The notes under the pieces are model-generated. The model was not told where the DNA came from. It saw nothing but the letters and a program-made list of their open reading frames with translations, and ran no database searches. Below, one piece after another: positions 31,464-45,287 of a DNA stretch of 64,000 nucleotides. Numbering within the stretch: the first letter of the stretch is position 1; every line of letters begins with the position of its first letter. Source of the DNA: Gnetum montanum (taxonomy: Eukaryota > Streptophyta > Gnetopsida > Gnetales > Gnetaceae); assembly GCA_015680685.1 (NCBI GenBank), contig MNCI01020473.1, positions 220,461 through 284,460 of the forward strand, read 5' to 3'. Made by a program: the position numbers and the translations under genes.

Positions 31464-32604
31464 TTGACGAAGAAACCAAAGAAAGTTGGAGATAAAGGAT
31501 AACCTTGTTTCACTCTAATTTTATTCCAAAATTTAAATTTATTATTTATAAATAGTTTTAGATATTCATCACTTAACCTTAACTATTCTTTATCTTTGAA
31601 ATATAAGTATTATTTTGAAAGTCTTAGTTTATTGATATAATTGAAACATTATGCAAAGACAAGTGGATGCATGTAATGTTTTAACTGAAACTATTCAAGT
31701 TTTTGTTATTTATGATAGTTAACATCTTTTAAATGAGAAACAACATATCAATTTATCTCTCTAAGGAAACTTGTATGTGTACATGTATGTATCATAAGCC
31801 TTATATAATTATAACATAATTATAACTTATTTTTAAGGAGGGAAGGAAACATAGTGTAGGGTTAGTTGTATAATCTAAAAGCTATCAAATGCATTTTAAT
31901 ACACTTCTTTTATTTTTACAAGTTAAGTAATATGATGAAGTTATTACTTATAGTATGGTTAAATTATTACTACAAAAGATTTCTGAAAAGGATTTTGTTA
32001 CTTTGTTAAGGATTTGCATAGTGTTTTAGTTGCTTTGTCAAGGATTTGGAAAGTATTTTGTTATTTTGTTAGGTTTATAGAGTGTTAAAATGGAGGTTTC
32101 ATTTCACCAAATTTATGCTTCCACCTTGTAAATCTAAAATGCATGAAATTAATTTACAACTAAAAGCCATAATTAAACAACAAAAATTTATGAAAGATAA
32201 ACAATGAAAAATTTTATTTAAAATAAAAAAAGTCTATAAATGAAAGCATGAATAAAAAAAATACTAAAGACATAAAAAATTTTAATCAAAGTAGATATAA
32301 TAGTGATAAATAAACATAATAACAACTTTAAAAAAGATATTGTTCATACTATAAGCATCCCAACTATAAATCAAAATTCTATGTCTAATCATCTAGAAGC
32401 TATGATGGCATAACATCTAATAACAATAGAATAGATTACAAAGCAAAAGACAATGACTAAAAATTTGAACTTGGAAAGAAAACAAAAAACTATATGTGAT
32501 ATGATTTCATAGAAGTTAATAATTATTGAAAGAATTATAAAAGATATTGAAGTTTTATATAATTTGGTAAAGGAACAAGAAGAAAAAAGGAAAACAAATT
32601 TAAA

Positions 32605-32810
32605 TTTTTAATTTGTTGGGATTCTTAAAATTATAAATAAATATTTATATAATACCCTTATTCATTGCCTTAGGTTAGAGAGCATTATATTGGGTATAGA
32701 ACCCCTCACAAATGATTGGTCATAGTAAAGATAATTGAATATGAAATGAACTAACATAACAATAAGAAAGTGGAAGGAAATTACAATGATACCATAATTC
32801 CAAGGGAAGA
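32605..32810 (+). repeat. dispersed repeat, copy 1
   Basis: TAGGTTAGAGAGCATTATAT, GGGTATAGAACCC, TTGGTCATAGTAAA and CAATAAGAAAGTGGAAGG match, in order, the minus strand of 51880-52085. No coding or terminal structure is evident. Confidence 0.6.
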
Positions 32811-33059
32811 AAAGACATTAATAGTATAAGATAAATAAGTTACTAGATAAAACAAATATATAAATTAGCAAATTAAATGCTACATTGAACTGAAAATGGA
32901 TATTATAATATATAGATGTGAAATAATGCCTAACTATTAGTACATAAAAATATCCATGATTCAAATATATAATGTATGATAAAAAATCAAACTGAAACAT
33001 ATCCATAAAATTTGATAATAAGTCAAAGAGCTAAATAGACTACGGCTAGAAAAATAAAC

Positions 33060-33150
33060 ATGCATCATTGTCATCATCACCAAAGCCTTATCCCAATAAA
33101 ATAGGGTTTACATGAGTTTTTTTTTACATCATTCAACTTTATAAAGAGCT
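33060..33150 (-). mobile_element. RTE-type LINE 3' tail
   Basis: The minus strand reads TTATTGGGATAAGGCTTTGG then TGATGATGAC. This matches the widespread plant RTE LINE ending in which GTTGGGATAAGGCTTTG is followed by a GATGAT or GTTGTT microsatellite. Confidence 0.5.
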
Positions 33151-36100
33151 AGATCTTTGTTTATTTATAGTTTCTTTAAATCTTCTTTGATTATTTTTCC
33201 TATGTCTTGACTACTACACATCACATCTAGGAAATGTGATAGCATCTACATAATAATAATAATAATAATAAGAACTCATCCATGATATCTAGTAAGGTTT
33301 TATAGTCGACTACTAACTTGATGCTAGTCCTCCTCCTTTCATATTTATGCCTGGGACTAGCATTAATAGATTTTAAAAAATAGATATGCATAATAACTCA
33401 AATTTAGTAGAAAATACTAAGAGATCTCCTTAGTCCACCTAGCCTTGATGACTTGAAAATAAGAAGGAATATCAATATGACTTGAGTGAGAAACCTTGGT
33501 ACTTATTTTAGGTGAATCAAGTGCATGTCCAAACATCATGGATCATAGATCACACATAGACTTGGGTATCAAATGAAAATCTAACCTAATTGAATTGTCC
33601 ATTCTAATTCATCAAACTATACACAAAGATGCTAGCATGAATCACATTCATTTTCAAATGTATGAATTATTATCATGAATACATTCTAAACCAAATACCA
33701 AACTAATGTGCATATGAATTTATTTATTATTCTCAAACTAAACTAGTGATGCTAGAGGTCTCACCTAAAACTTACCTTTAATGTTCTAGAGGCATTAAAT
33801 AAAGGACCAATAAGCTATAGATCACCCTCTCCTATAGGATGGGGCATATAGTGAAAACCATACTAATGCATCTTAGTTGAGGTCAAATACCAAATATCTT
33901 AAAGGAGCCCATCTCTAATTGGCCATACTTAGTACTAGCTCCTAACAAATAGTAAACATTTAAGTGTCCAAACCAATACAAACTAACATTAATGATGGAG
34001 GAACTTAATAGAGATGAGACATGAAGCATAACCAAGCATTCTAATCAAGAGAGAATGCATCAAGTAATACAAATATGTAACAAAGGATCCAAACCATAGA
34101 CAAATCACTTAAAACTCATAAAATGATGGTAACTTGGAATTTGATATAAGATGAATATAACAACATGAAAGGAGGGGTCAAACATGTAATACCCAAGTTC
34201 AAAGTAGTAGTTGTCATGAAAACCCTTATTTTTTTTTTGAAATAATCAAAAATAATAAAATTTTAGTTGAAAGATATTTTAAATAGGACACAAAAATTAG
34301 ATAATTCTAGTCATGTAACTTAAGATCCAATCCAAATGTAATTACAATAAATCTAAAGAAAATTTAAACAAAATCAAACTATACCAATAATGCATAAAAC
34401 TTGAGAGTCAAAGAAATATGAGAAAATGCCAAGATAACTCACTTAGAAAACAAGAAGCACAACTTCACCAAATGAGCATAAAATCACATCCATACATGAA
34501 CCACATGGAAACTCCAATAAGGCTCCACAAAATTGCCATAAGTCTTCAATTTAAGAGTGCTTTCACATCCAAGAAATAGATGCCAAAATTTCTAAAAGAA
34601 TAGAGTGTGGGGTTTTTAATGAAAAACTACTGAAATCTCAAATGTAGGAACCATGATCCTATTTGTAAAATAAAAATTACAAGTAAAGAGAAGTACTACA
34701 AAGCCTATCACAACTTATGTAGACTTTCTACAATATTGACAAGTCATACCTCAAAGTATTTCAATTAAAAAATACCTCAAATAATTAATTTAATTAATAA
34801 AAATATCAAGTTCGTACAAAAACCTACTCATGTCATCACATGCCTCACATGTCCATATCATAGCCTCCATGAAAAGCTTGCCAGACATATTCACCAAGTT
34901 AGTACATAGTAGCTGAAAATATAATTAATAATGCATAAAATAAATGTATATGAGCTTAATAATATAATGCTGAAAATCCAAATTAACTACTAAACATAAG
35001 TAACATCATAACATAAACATCCAATGCATTAAGAGACACAAAAGCATAAGGTAAATGTACTAATGTAAGCATATAAACAAGTTGTTACAATTTCATTGAA
35101 GTTGTTTTTGGTATCATAAAAGATACAATGTAGATCTCAATCTCATCTAAGACAATCTTGGATCATTAATACATAGGATTGAAAGTTAATAAATAATATT
35201 GATTCATTCCTGACTAAATAAAATAGATGTTCTTTATGATATAAATATGGAATTATAAAATTTAGATAATAATAATTTTCTTTCAAATAAAAAATTCATT
35301 AGCATTCTTTGTATTAAAATATTTCTATGAGAATAGCTATAATTATTTTTGTAAAAAAAAAGATGATATTATAGTAGTCTTTATAGCTTATAATAAAATT
35401 TTGAAATTTTTTCATTGTCGTCAAGATAAAAAGAATATTCTAACAATGGTGTTTCTAAAATATCTTGCATTTGTGATAAATATTATATTAGTAAAATAGG
35501 TAGGACTTTTTCTTTTAGATTGAAACAACACTTAAAGACATACAATATAATAGATCTCCAAAATCACTTATTATAAAATTCATAGGCAATGATAACTCTT
35601 CTAAAAATCATACGTAGTTAATAGATAATAGTGAAGTTCTTTGTGTAATTGATAACTTTGTAGATAGATAATTTAGAAAAACCCTTAAAATTAGAATTCA
35701 TTCTAATAATATAAATATAGATTAAGGTTATTTTACCTAATTAGTGTGGTGTCATATTTTAATAAAAATTAAACTATGTAAAAATCTACTTAAAATCCTA
35801 CTTAATATAATCTTTTCTCTCTAAAATTTTTTCACTTTCTTCTAAAATGATTTGTAGGATGTTCTATGTTTATTTACAAACTCATTGCATTATATATTAG
35901 AACTTGTGAGTTCAATTATGATTGCTACATCATTATACCTTTAGTTTCTTTTTTGATCTTGAAACACAATAATATAAACTAAATTTTTTGAATTACTTTT
36001 TATTTATTTTGTTATAACTTTATTTTTAAATAATACTTTTATTTTTCTTAAAAGTGACTATCCTCCTATACTTGCTAAACTAACAACAACCTCTTACTTT

Positions 36101-36228
36101 TCTTACCCTTCTATCACTTTTGTTGTACAACTAGTTGTTTTTATTTTAGCCTAAATATGTTTCTTAATAAAAAAAATTTTGCCTTTATTTCCTATTTTTT
36201 CTTAAAACTATTTATTTCTATTGTAGCT

Positions 36229-37070
36229 TGATGAGTCGCGATATCGGGACTGGGATATTGGATCTGTGATATCGGAGCCCACCAAGCGATATCAGACATT
36301 CGATATCAGAACCTGTCTTGTTGCCTATAAATAAGAGGCAGACACATTTGGTTTAGAAATTAGATAGTTAGTCTCTTAATCCCTTACCCGAACTCTTGTA
36401 GTTTTTCCTTTCCAGAGTTAGAATTATTTTTGAGTGTTTGAAGTATGAGTCATAAAGTGAACGGATCTTTATTTGAGCATTGTGTACCTAAGCACACCTT
36501 GTGTCTGGAAATAAAGACAAACTTTGTGATAAACCTTGCAAAATTTAGAATAGCTTATTTATTGCATTTAATGCTATTTACAATTATTCAATGCTTTAAT
36601 TAGTTAATTAATTTTGCTTTTATTGATTTCTTAATTTTCAACAAGTAAGCACACTCAATACGACCACTTCGAGCATACATGAAACACTTGATAACCCAGT
36701 AATGATTAGCGTTTGGTAATCCTAGTAGTGTTGCACTAGTTTAGGATGTCTACGAAGAGCAGGAACAAATGTTGGTGTTAGGACTAGTTAGAGCCTAGTT
36801 GATTAGTTAAATTAAATTAGTTACTTAATTATTTCATTTCTCCATTTTAATCACTAGGAACATAAAACATAAAAATCATAAAAATCACATACCTCAAGTT
36901 TACTTAACCATACAATCATGCCATACAAGTAAGCTTGGGAAGACAAAGATCGCCTAACCCATCCTTGTTCTATGAAGGCACATAAGCACTTAGTCCTTGG
37001 AGTTCAACTAGATCGCGCATGAATGCTCATATTTGTATGGTTGAGCATAGGGGTACCTCGCTGCTTATCA
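36229..37070 (+). repeat. 5' LTR of element 2
   Basis: It begins TGATGAGTCGCGATATCGGG and ends TCGCTGCTTATCA. Five GATATC-type motifs lie at 36237-36310. CCTATAAATAAGAGG is the TATA region and AATAAAGAC a likely poly(A) signal. Confidence 0.92.
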
Positions 37071-37090
37071 TTGGTGTCGTTGCTGGGGAC
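37071..37090 (+). other. primer-binding site of element 2
   Basis: TTGGTGTCGTTGCTGGGGAC follows the LTR directly. It differs from the Athila/Tat-type site TGGCGCCGTTGCCGGGGA by C-to-T changes. Confidence 0.75.
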
Positions 37091-37209
37091 TTTGTTGTTT
37101 GTGCACTAATTAGAACTTAGGAATCCTCCCATCGTTGGAATGAACTCTTAGGATTTGTGACCACACAATCATCGAAAAGAGAAGAGTATTGCACACTATG
37201 TAATTAATC

Positions 37210-39011
37210 ATGTCGCATTCTTCTTACAAAAGTGCTTCATTACCTAGTTCTAACACAATGAACAGTCGGAGGTGGAGTATACAAGATAATCTACCAGTAC
37301 CCCAACAGTTTCGCTTGGTATACATTCATCCTGACGAGTATGTACTAGACTTTGCCTTTATCCTCCACCAGGATGAACAACTACGTTGGCGTGATTTAGA
37401 AGGTAATATAGTGTTACCTCTCGATCTCTTAATCTGAAGAATGCTTCTTTGTGCTCTCACACGAATTGGTGTGCAACACTTACAATCAGGGTACATTGTG
37501 CATGAATAGAATTCGAGAGATTATTGACCCATGGAGGCACAACATCAGAGGGACCTACAACAAAAGAGACATTATAAATCTATGAAGGGGAAGTGGTCTT
37601 AGGATGCTTCATATGTCCTAAGTGAAAATGAGGGTGGTGAACCTACCTTGGGAGGTTTTCCACAAAACGATGTTCCTCCTGTTGACTTCGGCCAAGGGGT
37701 TGTATATTAAAATCTTTACTCAACTATTCATAACCTAGATTCTGGTACCGACGGACACAAAGGGCCCAAAAAAGGAACGTGAACGCATGAAAAAGATGGA
37801 CATCCTGATTGTAATTGCCACTGAGACCGTGACCACCGAAGAGAAGGCAGCAGGCATTGTCATGGTGCTAGTCCTCCTTTCTCTTCACCTTCATCATCCC
37901 CTTCATCCTCTCCTTCAGGATTTGAACATAATCGCAAGGGGAAAGACCATGAGGACAATGGTAAGAGAAATAGAGACAATAGAACAAACATTTGAGAGCA
38001 TTCTAGAGAAACACATCACAAAAGAAGGGAGAGTAGGGAACAACATAGGCATCATAGATGCCATAGACAACATGATCACGATGAACCCCTACTCGCTACC
38101 TGAAGTATGCTAGATATAACTGAGGCCGTTAAAATTCCAACAAGGCACCAAAAGGATAGTAGAATCAAAATATTAGACATGAACAATATCCTATGATTTG
38201 AAGGGGGATAAAATGCTGATCCTTAAAACCATCTACAAGCATTTCACGATGCATGTGCCTTGCAAAATATAGAAAATGAGTGGCAAAAACTAAAGTTGTT
38301 TCCATGGACATTGATCAAGGAAGTGGAAAGCTGGTACCAGTCCTTAGAACTAGAATCCATTCGTCGATGGAGTACCATGTTAGAACTATTCAACAATAAG
38401 TATCAAACATACTCTTGAGTATCCAACTTGCATAAGCAAATCCAAGGATGGAAACAAGGAGGACACGAACCCTTGGATGTTACCATGGGCTAATATTATG
38501 CATTATTACATCATTTCCCTAGCCATGGTTACTTGCAGAGGAAACAACTACGCCATCTCGTAGATGGGCTTAGGCACAAATTGCGAAGAACCCTTGGGAC
38601 TTATGGCCAAGGAAGATTATTCGAGCTTAGAGCCCATCAAGTACAAAGATTTTTGGAGCAAGTTGCCAAGGAGAAAGGTGAGTTAAGGAAAAGACAAAGT
38701 GCGAAGGAATACAACAAAGATCCTTCCCTCTAAAAGAAGGAAGTTAGATTTTGTAAGGATGAAGAAGATTCACCACTTGAAGAGATGGCGAATAGGAAAA
38801 CTTTGCCTATTCAAAAATTTGCATCGGAAGTATCGACAAAGGTAGATCAAATGTGGAACTCCCTAGATGATAAATTTCAAATCATTCTAAAAATAGTATA
38901 GGAGTCTAAAGAGCAAAGTAGTGACCAAGAGAGAAGGAAAAAGAGAGAAGCTAAATATGCACGTAACAAGGGTAAGAACAAAGTTGCCATCATTGAAGAA
39001 GTTATGGATTA
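37210..39011 (+). pseudogene. element 2 gag
   Basis: The frame starts at ATG 37210 (MSHSSYKSASLPSSN) and reads YIHPDEYVLDFAFILHQDEQ and WRDLEGNIVLPLDLL. The capsid segment near 38225-38480 has FHDACALQNIENEWQKLKL, WYQSLELESIRRW and QIQGWKQGGHEPLD. A long basic helix region follows at 38533-38733. Near 39025 CEICQYDHSKGC (C-x2-C-x3-H-x3-C) may be a zinc-knuckle relative. Stops and frameshifts are present. Confidence 0.78.
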
Positions 39012-39732
39012 AAACACAAACAGTGATAGCAAATGTGAGATATGCCAATATGACCATTCAAAGGGATGTTTCCCAGTAGTGTCACATCTATAAGAGTCTG
39101 GGGTGTATGCACTAAACCCACGATTAAACAGATGGCAAACACTCCGAAGGTTACCTTATCCTCAAGGTAACTCAAGGTAGTTCCACCAACCCTTGACATA
39201 TTATCCGAGTGGAGCTCCACCACAACCAAATGAATGGTATCAATAGTGGCAACCCCCATAATCATGGGGAATGCCATTACCATGACAATAATATCCTTAC
39301 CATAAACTTGACCCATACAGATACTACGTGTCGCAATCGATCTCTCCATGTGACTCCACTAGTCACGTTACTCCTTAGCCTCACTACCAAACCCATGAGT
39401 ACTATAGAACTCCTTCTCCTAAGAGAGATGTTCCACAAACACACTATCCTTCTCATTTGACTGCACCTCTTCCACACTTAGCTCCATTACCACCTACTCC
39501 AACTATGCAGGGTGAGCTCCTTGCTTAGCCATAGTAATGTAATGCTACAAGGGCTGTCAATCCTCAACCCACTATTGGTTCAAACAACCATACAAAGAAG
39601 AGATCTTTCTTTACAACCAACAGTCCAACCAAGTCCTTACAACCACAAGTGGTTGATTCTCCAAAGGCCTTACCATCATTCAAATCTTTGGATCTTCCTT
39701 TGAACCAAAGACCACACTGAACGCACACGGTC

Positions 39733-40260
39733 ATGTTGACTCATGCCATTATCGATTGGATTAAAGTTGGTTGTCTTCCTAGAAAATTCTCTGATCCTGG
39801 AAGTCCTCTTATTTATTTGCATATTGCAAGAAATGTGCCTTGCAAAGCTCTTTTAGATTCAGGTTCTGGTGTTAACTTAATCTCTCAAGAAATGTATAAA
39901 GACTGGAACCTGCCTCCATTAAAAAAAAGTAACATTTATTTAGAGTTGGCTGACTAGTCCATCATTGTCTTATTAGGAATAGTTGAGAACATTGTCACCA
40001 CTATTTGTGGGTGGTCATATCCAACCGATTTCCTAGTGATTCAAGTCAACAACTATAAGGAAGACTTCCCAATCATTATGGCAAGAGCATGGCTAAGAAA
40101 AATTGATGCATGTCTAGGAATACATGATCTTTCCCTAGAAATATCAAAGGAAAATACGTTATGAAAGATCAAGAAGAAGAAACTTCCATTCATCGCATAC
40201 AGTGACATAGGGTGTAACTCCGTGCAGAAGTCCTGGTTCGTACAATGTTTAACATTGCCT
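39733..40260 (+). pseudogene. element 2 protease region
   Basis: The 74-codon frame 39733-39957 contains PCKALLDSGSGVNLISQEMY, with an intact DSG active site, and ends at a TAG. Homology to element 1 continues to about 40260. Confidence 0.8.
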
Positions 40261-40749
40261 GCATGAAACTAGTGTGCACAAATAACTAACATACAAAGAT
40301 GCCTATATACAGCAACCATAAGATAGGAAGGCACCCAGTGGCTGACAGCTAACCAAGAGAGCAATTCAACTATATGCATGGAACCAACTAGGAGCTTGAC
40401 TTGCACCTACATTGATAGCATAGATACATTAGAGCAAGTCCATTGCCAACTTCCAAGTACTGATACCAAAAACATAAACTAGGGAAGTTGGAAATCCTTA
40501 ATGAGTTTAAGTAAGAGCCCCTTGACTTAAAATCGTTGCCCACCAGTATGGAGTACACATTCCTCAAGAATGGAAAATTGGTAATCATTAATGCTAAGCT
40601 CGCTCCCCAACAAAAAGAAAAACTGTTGAGGATGGTAAACAAATGATCGAAAGTCTTTGCTTGCTCATATCCTAAATTAATCAGAATAGATCCTAGGATA
40701 TGCTAACATAGAATTTACATTGACCCCTCCATGAAGCCTCGATGACAAC

Positions 40750-41470
40750 CACAACGGCAACTAAATCCAAAGCTTAAGCAAGTGGTTAAGGAAGAAATTG
40801 AACAACTTCTAAAAGTTGGATCCATCTACCCCATTGCTAATAGTGAATGGGTTAGTCCATTAGTCTTTATGCATAAAAAGGGAGGCAAATGGAGGATGTG
40901 TATAGAATTTAGGCTACTAAACATGGCAACATTTAAAGACCATTTCCCATTGCCATTTGTTGACCAAGTCTTAGATACCATTGTAAGGAATTGCTACTAT
41001 AGTTTTCTGGATGGTTACAATGGATACAATCAAATTCAAATAGCACTAGAAGACCAAGCCAAAATTACATCCACGAGTCCTTGGGGGACATTCACATATA
41101 GACAGATGTCGTTTGGCTTGTGCAATGTCCCAATAATATTTCAACATCTAGTTCTAAGTATATTTCAACAAAAAATAGGGAATGGTATGGAGGCCTTTAT
41201 GGGCAATTTCTCCACTTATGGAGTGAACTTCAAACAAGCATTGGATCGATTAGTGCAAGTACTGAAATGATGTGTTGAAATCAACTTAAGGCTCAATTGG
41301 CAAAAAAGCCATGTAATGGTCCAAGAAGGCATTGTATTAGGGCACAAGATTTCACAAAAAGGGATAGAGGTAGATCCTGAAAAGATTAAAGTCATCCAAG
41401 GAATCAATCGTCAACTTGAAACTATAAAAGACATCTGATCATTCCTTGGACATACTAGCTATTATAGACG
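40750..41470 (+). pseudogene. element 2 reverse transcriptase
   Basis: The open frame 40782-41270 carries VKEEIEQLLKVGSIYPIANS, VFMHKKGGKWRMCIEFR, YYSFLDGYNGYNQIQIA and MSFGLCNVPIIFQHL. Where active elements have FMDDF it reads FMGNFSTYG, so both catalytic aspartates are lost. Downstream FLGHTSYYRRFIENF marks the thumb/connection. Confidence 0.88.
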
Positions 41471-41539
41471 CTTCATAGAGAACTTTTCAAAGATTGTAAA
41501 ATCATTGGTAGAATTAACAAAAAAGGATGTAACCTTTTT

Positions 41540-42000
41540 AATAGACTAGGGAATGTGAGCTAGCTTTCCAAACCTTGAAACAGAAGCTCGTAGAAACACC
41601 AATTCTACAAGCTCTTGATGGGTCCAGACCATTTCACATAATGATTGACGCATCGGAATTTGCCTTAGGAGTTGTACTTACACAGCTAGATGACCAAAAA
41701 TGCCCCTATTACATTCACTATGCAAGTTGAAGTATTGCTAGTGCATAACTCAACTACACCACAATAGAAAAAAGAGTTAATGGCTGTGGTGTTTGCACTA
41801 GAAAAATTTAGGCACTATGTATTGGCCTATAAGATATTTGTACACATGGATCATAGTGTAATACGGTTTCTAATGAATAAATAAATAGTGAGACCTCACA
41901 TCATACGATGGCTCATGATCTTACAAGAGTTTGATCTTACAATGATATACCATAAAGGCATTGAGAATGTTGTTGCTAATCATTTATCTCAGTTATGATG
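41540..42000 (+). pseudogene. element 2 RNase H
   Basis: FHIMIDASEFALGVVLTQL, a YTTIEK-like stretch near 41755, FALEKFRHYVLAYKIF and HMDHSVIRFLMNK identify RNase H. It is broken by a few stops and one indel near 41765. Confidence 0.78.
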
Positions 42001-42189
42001 GGACAACAAAGGGGATGAATATCCAATTTCTGACCATTTCCCTAATGAACTCCTCTTTGCAGGTGTAATAAACAACCAATTACCCATCGATACAAACTAG
42101 TATAGTAGCATTCTCACTTATCTCCTTACACAAGAAACACCACAAGGGCTAGACATTAAAAAGAAATAATCATTTCTTCACTAAGCCAA

Positions 42190-43330
42190 ATATTTCATGG
42201 AAATCAATGGACACCTTTATAAGGTATGTCCAGATGGCTTGGTTCGATGGTGTGTTCCCGATGTAGATCAATTATGAGTTCTTCAAGACACTCATGAGGA
42301 CCCTTATGGGGGTCATTATGCTAGCAAACAAATAGCCATTAAAATCTTGCTTGCAAGATATTATTGGCCTACATTGTTTTGGGATGCTCATCATTTCGTC
42401 CAATCTTGTGAGCACTGTCAATGCAATGGGGGAATGACTACTAGAATGGAGGATCCACAATAATGGATTTAACCTTTAGAACCTTTCAACATTTGGGGTA
42501 TTGATTTTATGGGGCCTATTACACCAATGTCCAATGGAAAAGCATACATCATTGTTGCTGTTGATTATTTTACAAAGTGGGTAGAAGCTATCATTGTTAT
42601 GGACTGTACATCATCTACCACTACATGATTTTTTCAACAAAAAATCGTAAATAGGTTTGGTATGCCTCATGCACTTATTTCTAACAATGGTACACATTTT
42701 ATAGGTGTGACTTTTTGAAAGTTGATGCAATACTTAAGAGTTGAACATAAGCTGACTACACCATATCATGCTCAAGCAAATAGTCAAGCCAAAGTCACCA
42801 ACAGGGAGAACACAAGAATATTGACATGAACCATTAGCAAATATAGGCAAGACCAGAGCACCAAACTGAACAATGCTCTTTGGGCATACCGCTCCACATG
42901 GAAATTCCCTGTAGGCTATTCTCCCTCTGAGTTAGTGTACGGTAAACTTCCAATACTTTCTATCCAAGTTGAGCTTCGTACACTATCTACAACATGTGAC
43001 CTCAACCTTGACCTCAATCTAGCATAGAAACAATGCTTAATAAACCTTAACTTGCTAGATGAAAACCAATTAGCTACCTTGTCATCTAATGAGCTACACA
43101 AGACCTTTAACAAACAATGTCATGACCTAAGGATTAGGAAAGTCAAATACCAACCATGAGATAAGGTTCTTTATTAGAATCCCACACATGTGCCACAATG
43201 AACTAAATTTGAAACACTGTGGGAAGGAGTTTATATTATTCATGAAACTTTTCCTTGAGGGGCCATGCTGATCTATAAACCTGAAAGCCTGGGTAGGAAA
43301 TTATTAGTCAACACCCAACAAACTAAACCT
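42190..43330 (+). pseudogene. element 2 integrase
   Basis: [20 protein letters not shown] has the first aspartate. The second and third sites read ALISNNGTHF and SQAKVTNRE, the same D-to-N and E-to-K changes as in element 1. WAYRSTWKFPVGYSPSELVY, then the C-terminal KPFHEPK, close the domain. Stops are mostly TAG and TGA. Confidence 0.82.
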
Positions 43331-45287
43331 TTCCATGAGCCTAAAATGACCAGTACTAACACTACCTCTGTTAATGGACAACCTTGCTCATTATTTCAGA
43401 TTTTCTCCTTCCAACTTAGTCATGGGGGAGATGGCCACCAATGCTGACCATTCTTAGCCCTCAGTTTCTTTTGCCTTTTTTGTTTTACACATTTTTCATC
43501 GTTAACATTTTTACCATTTCTTTCTTTCTTTGTTACATTTTTTTTGAATTATTTTCACTCATCATATAATAAGTGCTCATGATGGTGGATTACACTATAA
43601 TGATGTTGATCGCTAATGTTCAGTTTTTACCTTTAACTTTCAATGTTAATACTAAGATATGGGTTCTTTTGATAAAACAGGCAATGATTCCATCTCATCC
43701 ATTCATCCATTCAGCTCTATGGTCTCCCTTTATTTTGGAAATGTATTTTACCTTTTTCTAAGCAAACTTATTAATGAATTTGTAACTTGGTACTTTTCAA
43801 ACTAAGGAAAGATTCAAATGGATTGAAAAGGATGTGACTTCAAGGGGATTTGATGCATTTGTGTTGGCCATTCTCTTAGGTACTTGGATGTTTTTCATAA
43901 ATTTTTCCACCATTCCACTATCAAGTAATATTAGGAAGTTGAATGAATTAAATAAGTCAATGCATGGTGTGGTTCCCACCTTAAAAAAAACTAGTGAGAA
44001 TTCAAAGCATACCCCTTAGACACAATAAAAAAATGGGCTACAAGCACTAGTTATGGCACTAAAATGACATGTTACCCATGCATGATGGTTCCCTCTAACT
44101 AAGGCCCTTCCTCACTTCCTCTCGTTTTGGAATGGTGGTTGCTTTGTAGAAACATTCTTGCTACTTCAGGAGGATGGATTGGTTAAGTATGTTGATGCGA
44201 GATCACTGAATGTGGTTAGTTTGAATCTAGATTTGGATAGAATTTTATTAAGTCACCTTAACCACATACTATACAAGTGACTTTACACAACCTTAATTTT
44301 GGGATCCCATTCCATTCTCTCCTCTCTGTCCATAATGCTTTCCATATCCCACCTCATTGCCAGTTTTATAATTAGTCTATATCCTAGTTGATGCATTGTT
44401 ATTCTTTGGTAAATTCTTATGGGACTATGCTTAACCATTATTTCCATATGTCATTCCTAGAGCCTATGGACTCTTTGGTGTGTGGGATTATTAGGGCATT
44501 AAGGGCATGAGCCTACTTTGGGGAGGATCCATTGGCATTCCTTTTTGGTGCAATTGTTAAGTTCTTTGCCCATAACATTCCTTGCAATTAACTATTTATC
44601 ATTTCAAATCATCAATGACATCTATTTTTATTTTTGTTTTATTGGCTTCACCATTGTTATTTCTCTCATCTTTCTTATTCTTTCAGTTTTCCATATTATT
44701 ACTACCGGAGGTTTGCTCTTAGTTGTGGGGGTCCTATCACAAATTTTTCCATTCCATTACTTATCTCACCCCTACACCTTGGGTAGTCATTAATTATAAA
44801 CCTCTAACTCAATATTTACCATACCCACAACCTAGCCAATGTGATTCATATCGACATTATGTCTTATTTATCCTTACTAATTCATGACTATGTTGTGTGT
44901 GCAGATGGCGATCACATGAATAATGGACTGGGATAGAAGGGAGCACTCAGGTTAAACTGGAGCAAAAAGCATTGACGTAGGGAGCATGCTTGATTATGTG
45001 GCTATGGATGAACAATGGTGTGCACAATTTTGACATTGGCAGCAACACACCTCATTTTCTTTTCTCTCTTTCCAATCTGTCAAATAAAGGTGTAGATGTC
45101 ATCTATGTATAGTGTTCACCACAAAGGTTATGAACACCAATGCTGTAATATGTTGTCAATTTGTTCACCGGGCACTTTGTGTCTATCATTCCATGTACTG
45201 TTAGATTGTTGTATAGTCAATAATCCCATACCTTCCCAATATTTTGTAAGGAACTCAAGGATGAGTTTTCATTCAGTCATGGGGGTA
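43331..45287 (+). other. element 2 3' spacer and polypurine tract
   Basis: Nearly 2 kb without a credible frame, conserved in blocks with element 1 (for example CAAGCACTAGTTATGG and CTCTAACTAAGGCCCTT near 44040-44110). It ends with CATGGGGGTA at 45279-45287, the polypurine tract directly before the LTR. Confidence 0.75.

Larger units (their letters stand above)
31464..36228. other. AT-rich interval between elements 1 and 2
   Basis: No gene is supported. Contents noted: three imperfect copies of AAGGATTTGNAAAGTGTTTTG at about 31985-32075, a dispersed repeat at 32605-32810, an AAT microsatellite at about 33250-33271 and an RTE-type LINE tail at 33060-33150. The rest is featureless. Confidence 0.5.

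Noticed and set aside
33249-33272. AAT repeat as a functional element
   Set aside because: Simple microsatellite without context.
44518-44793. Hydrophobic 91-codon frame in the element 2 spacer as an envelope-like protein
   Set aside because: No matching frame at the equivalent place in element 1, no signal or cleavage motif; hydrophobicity follows from T-rich composition.
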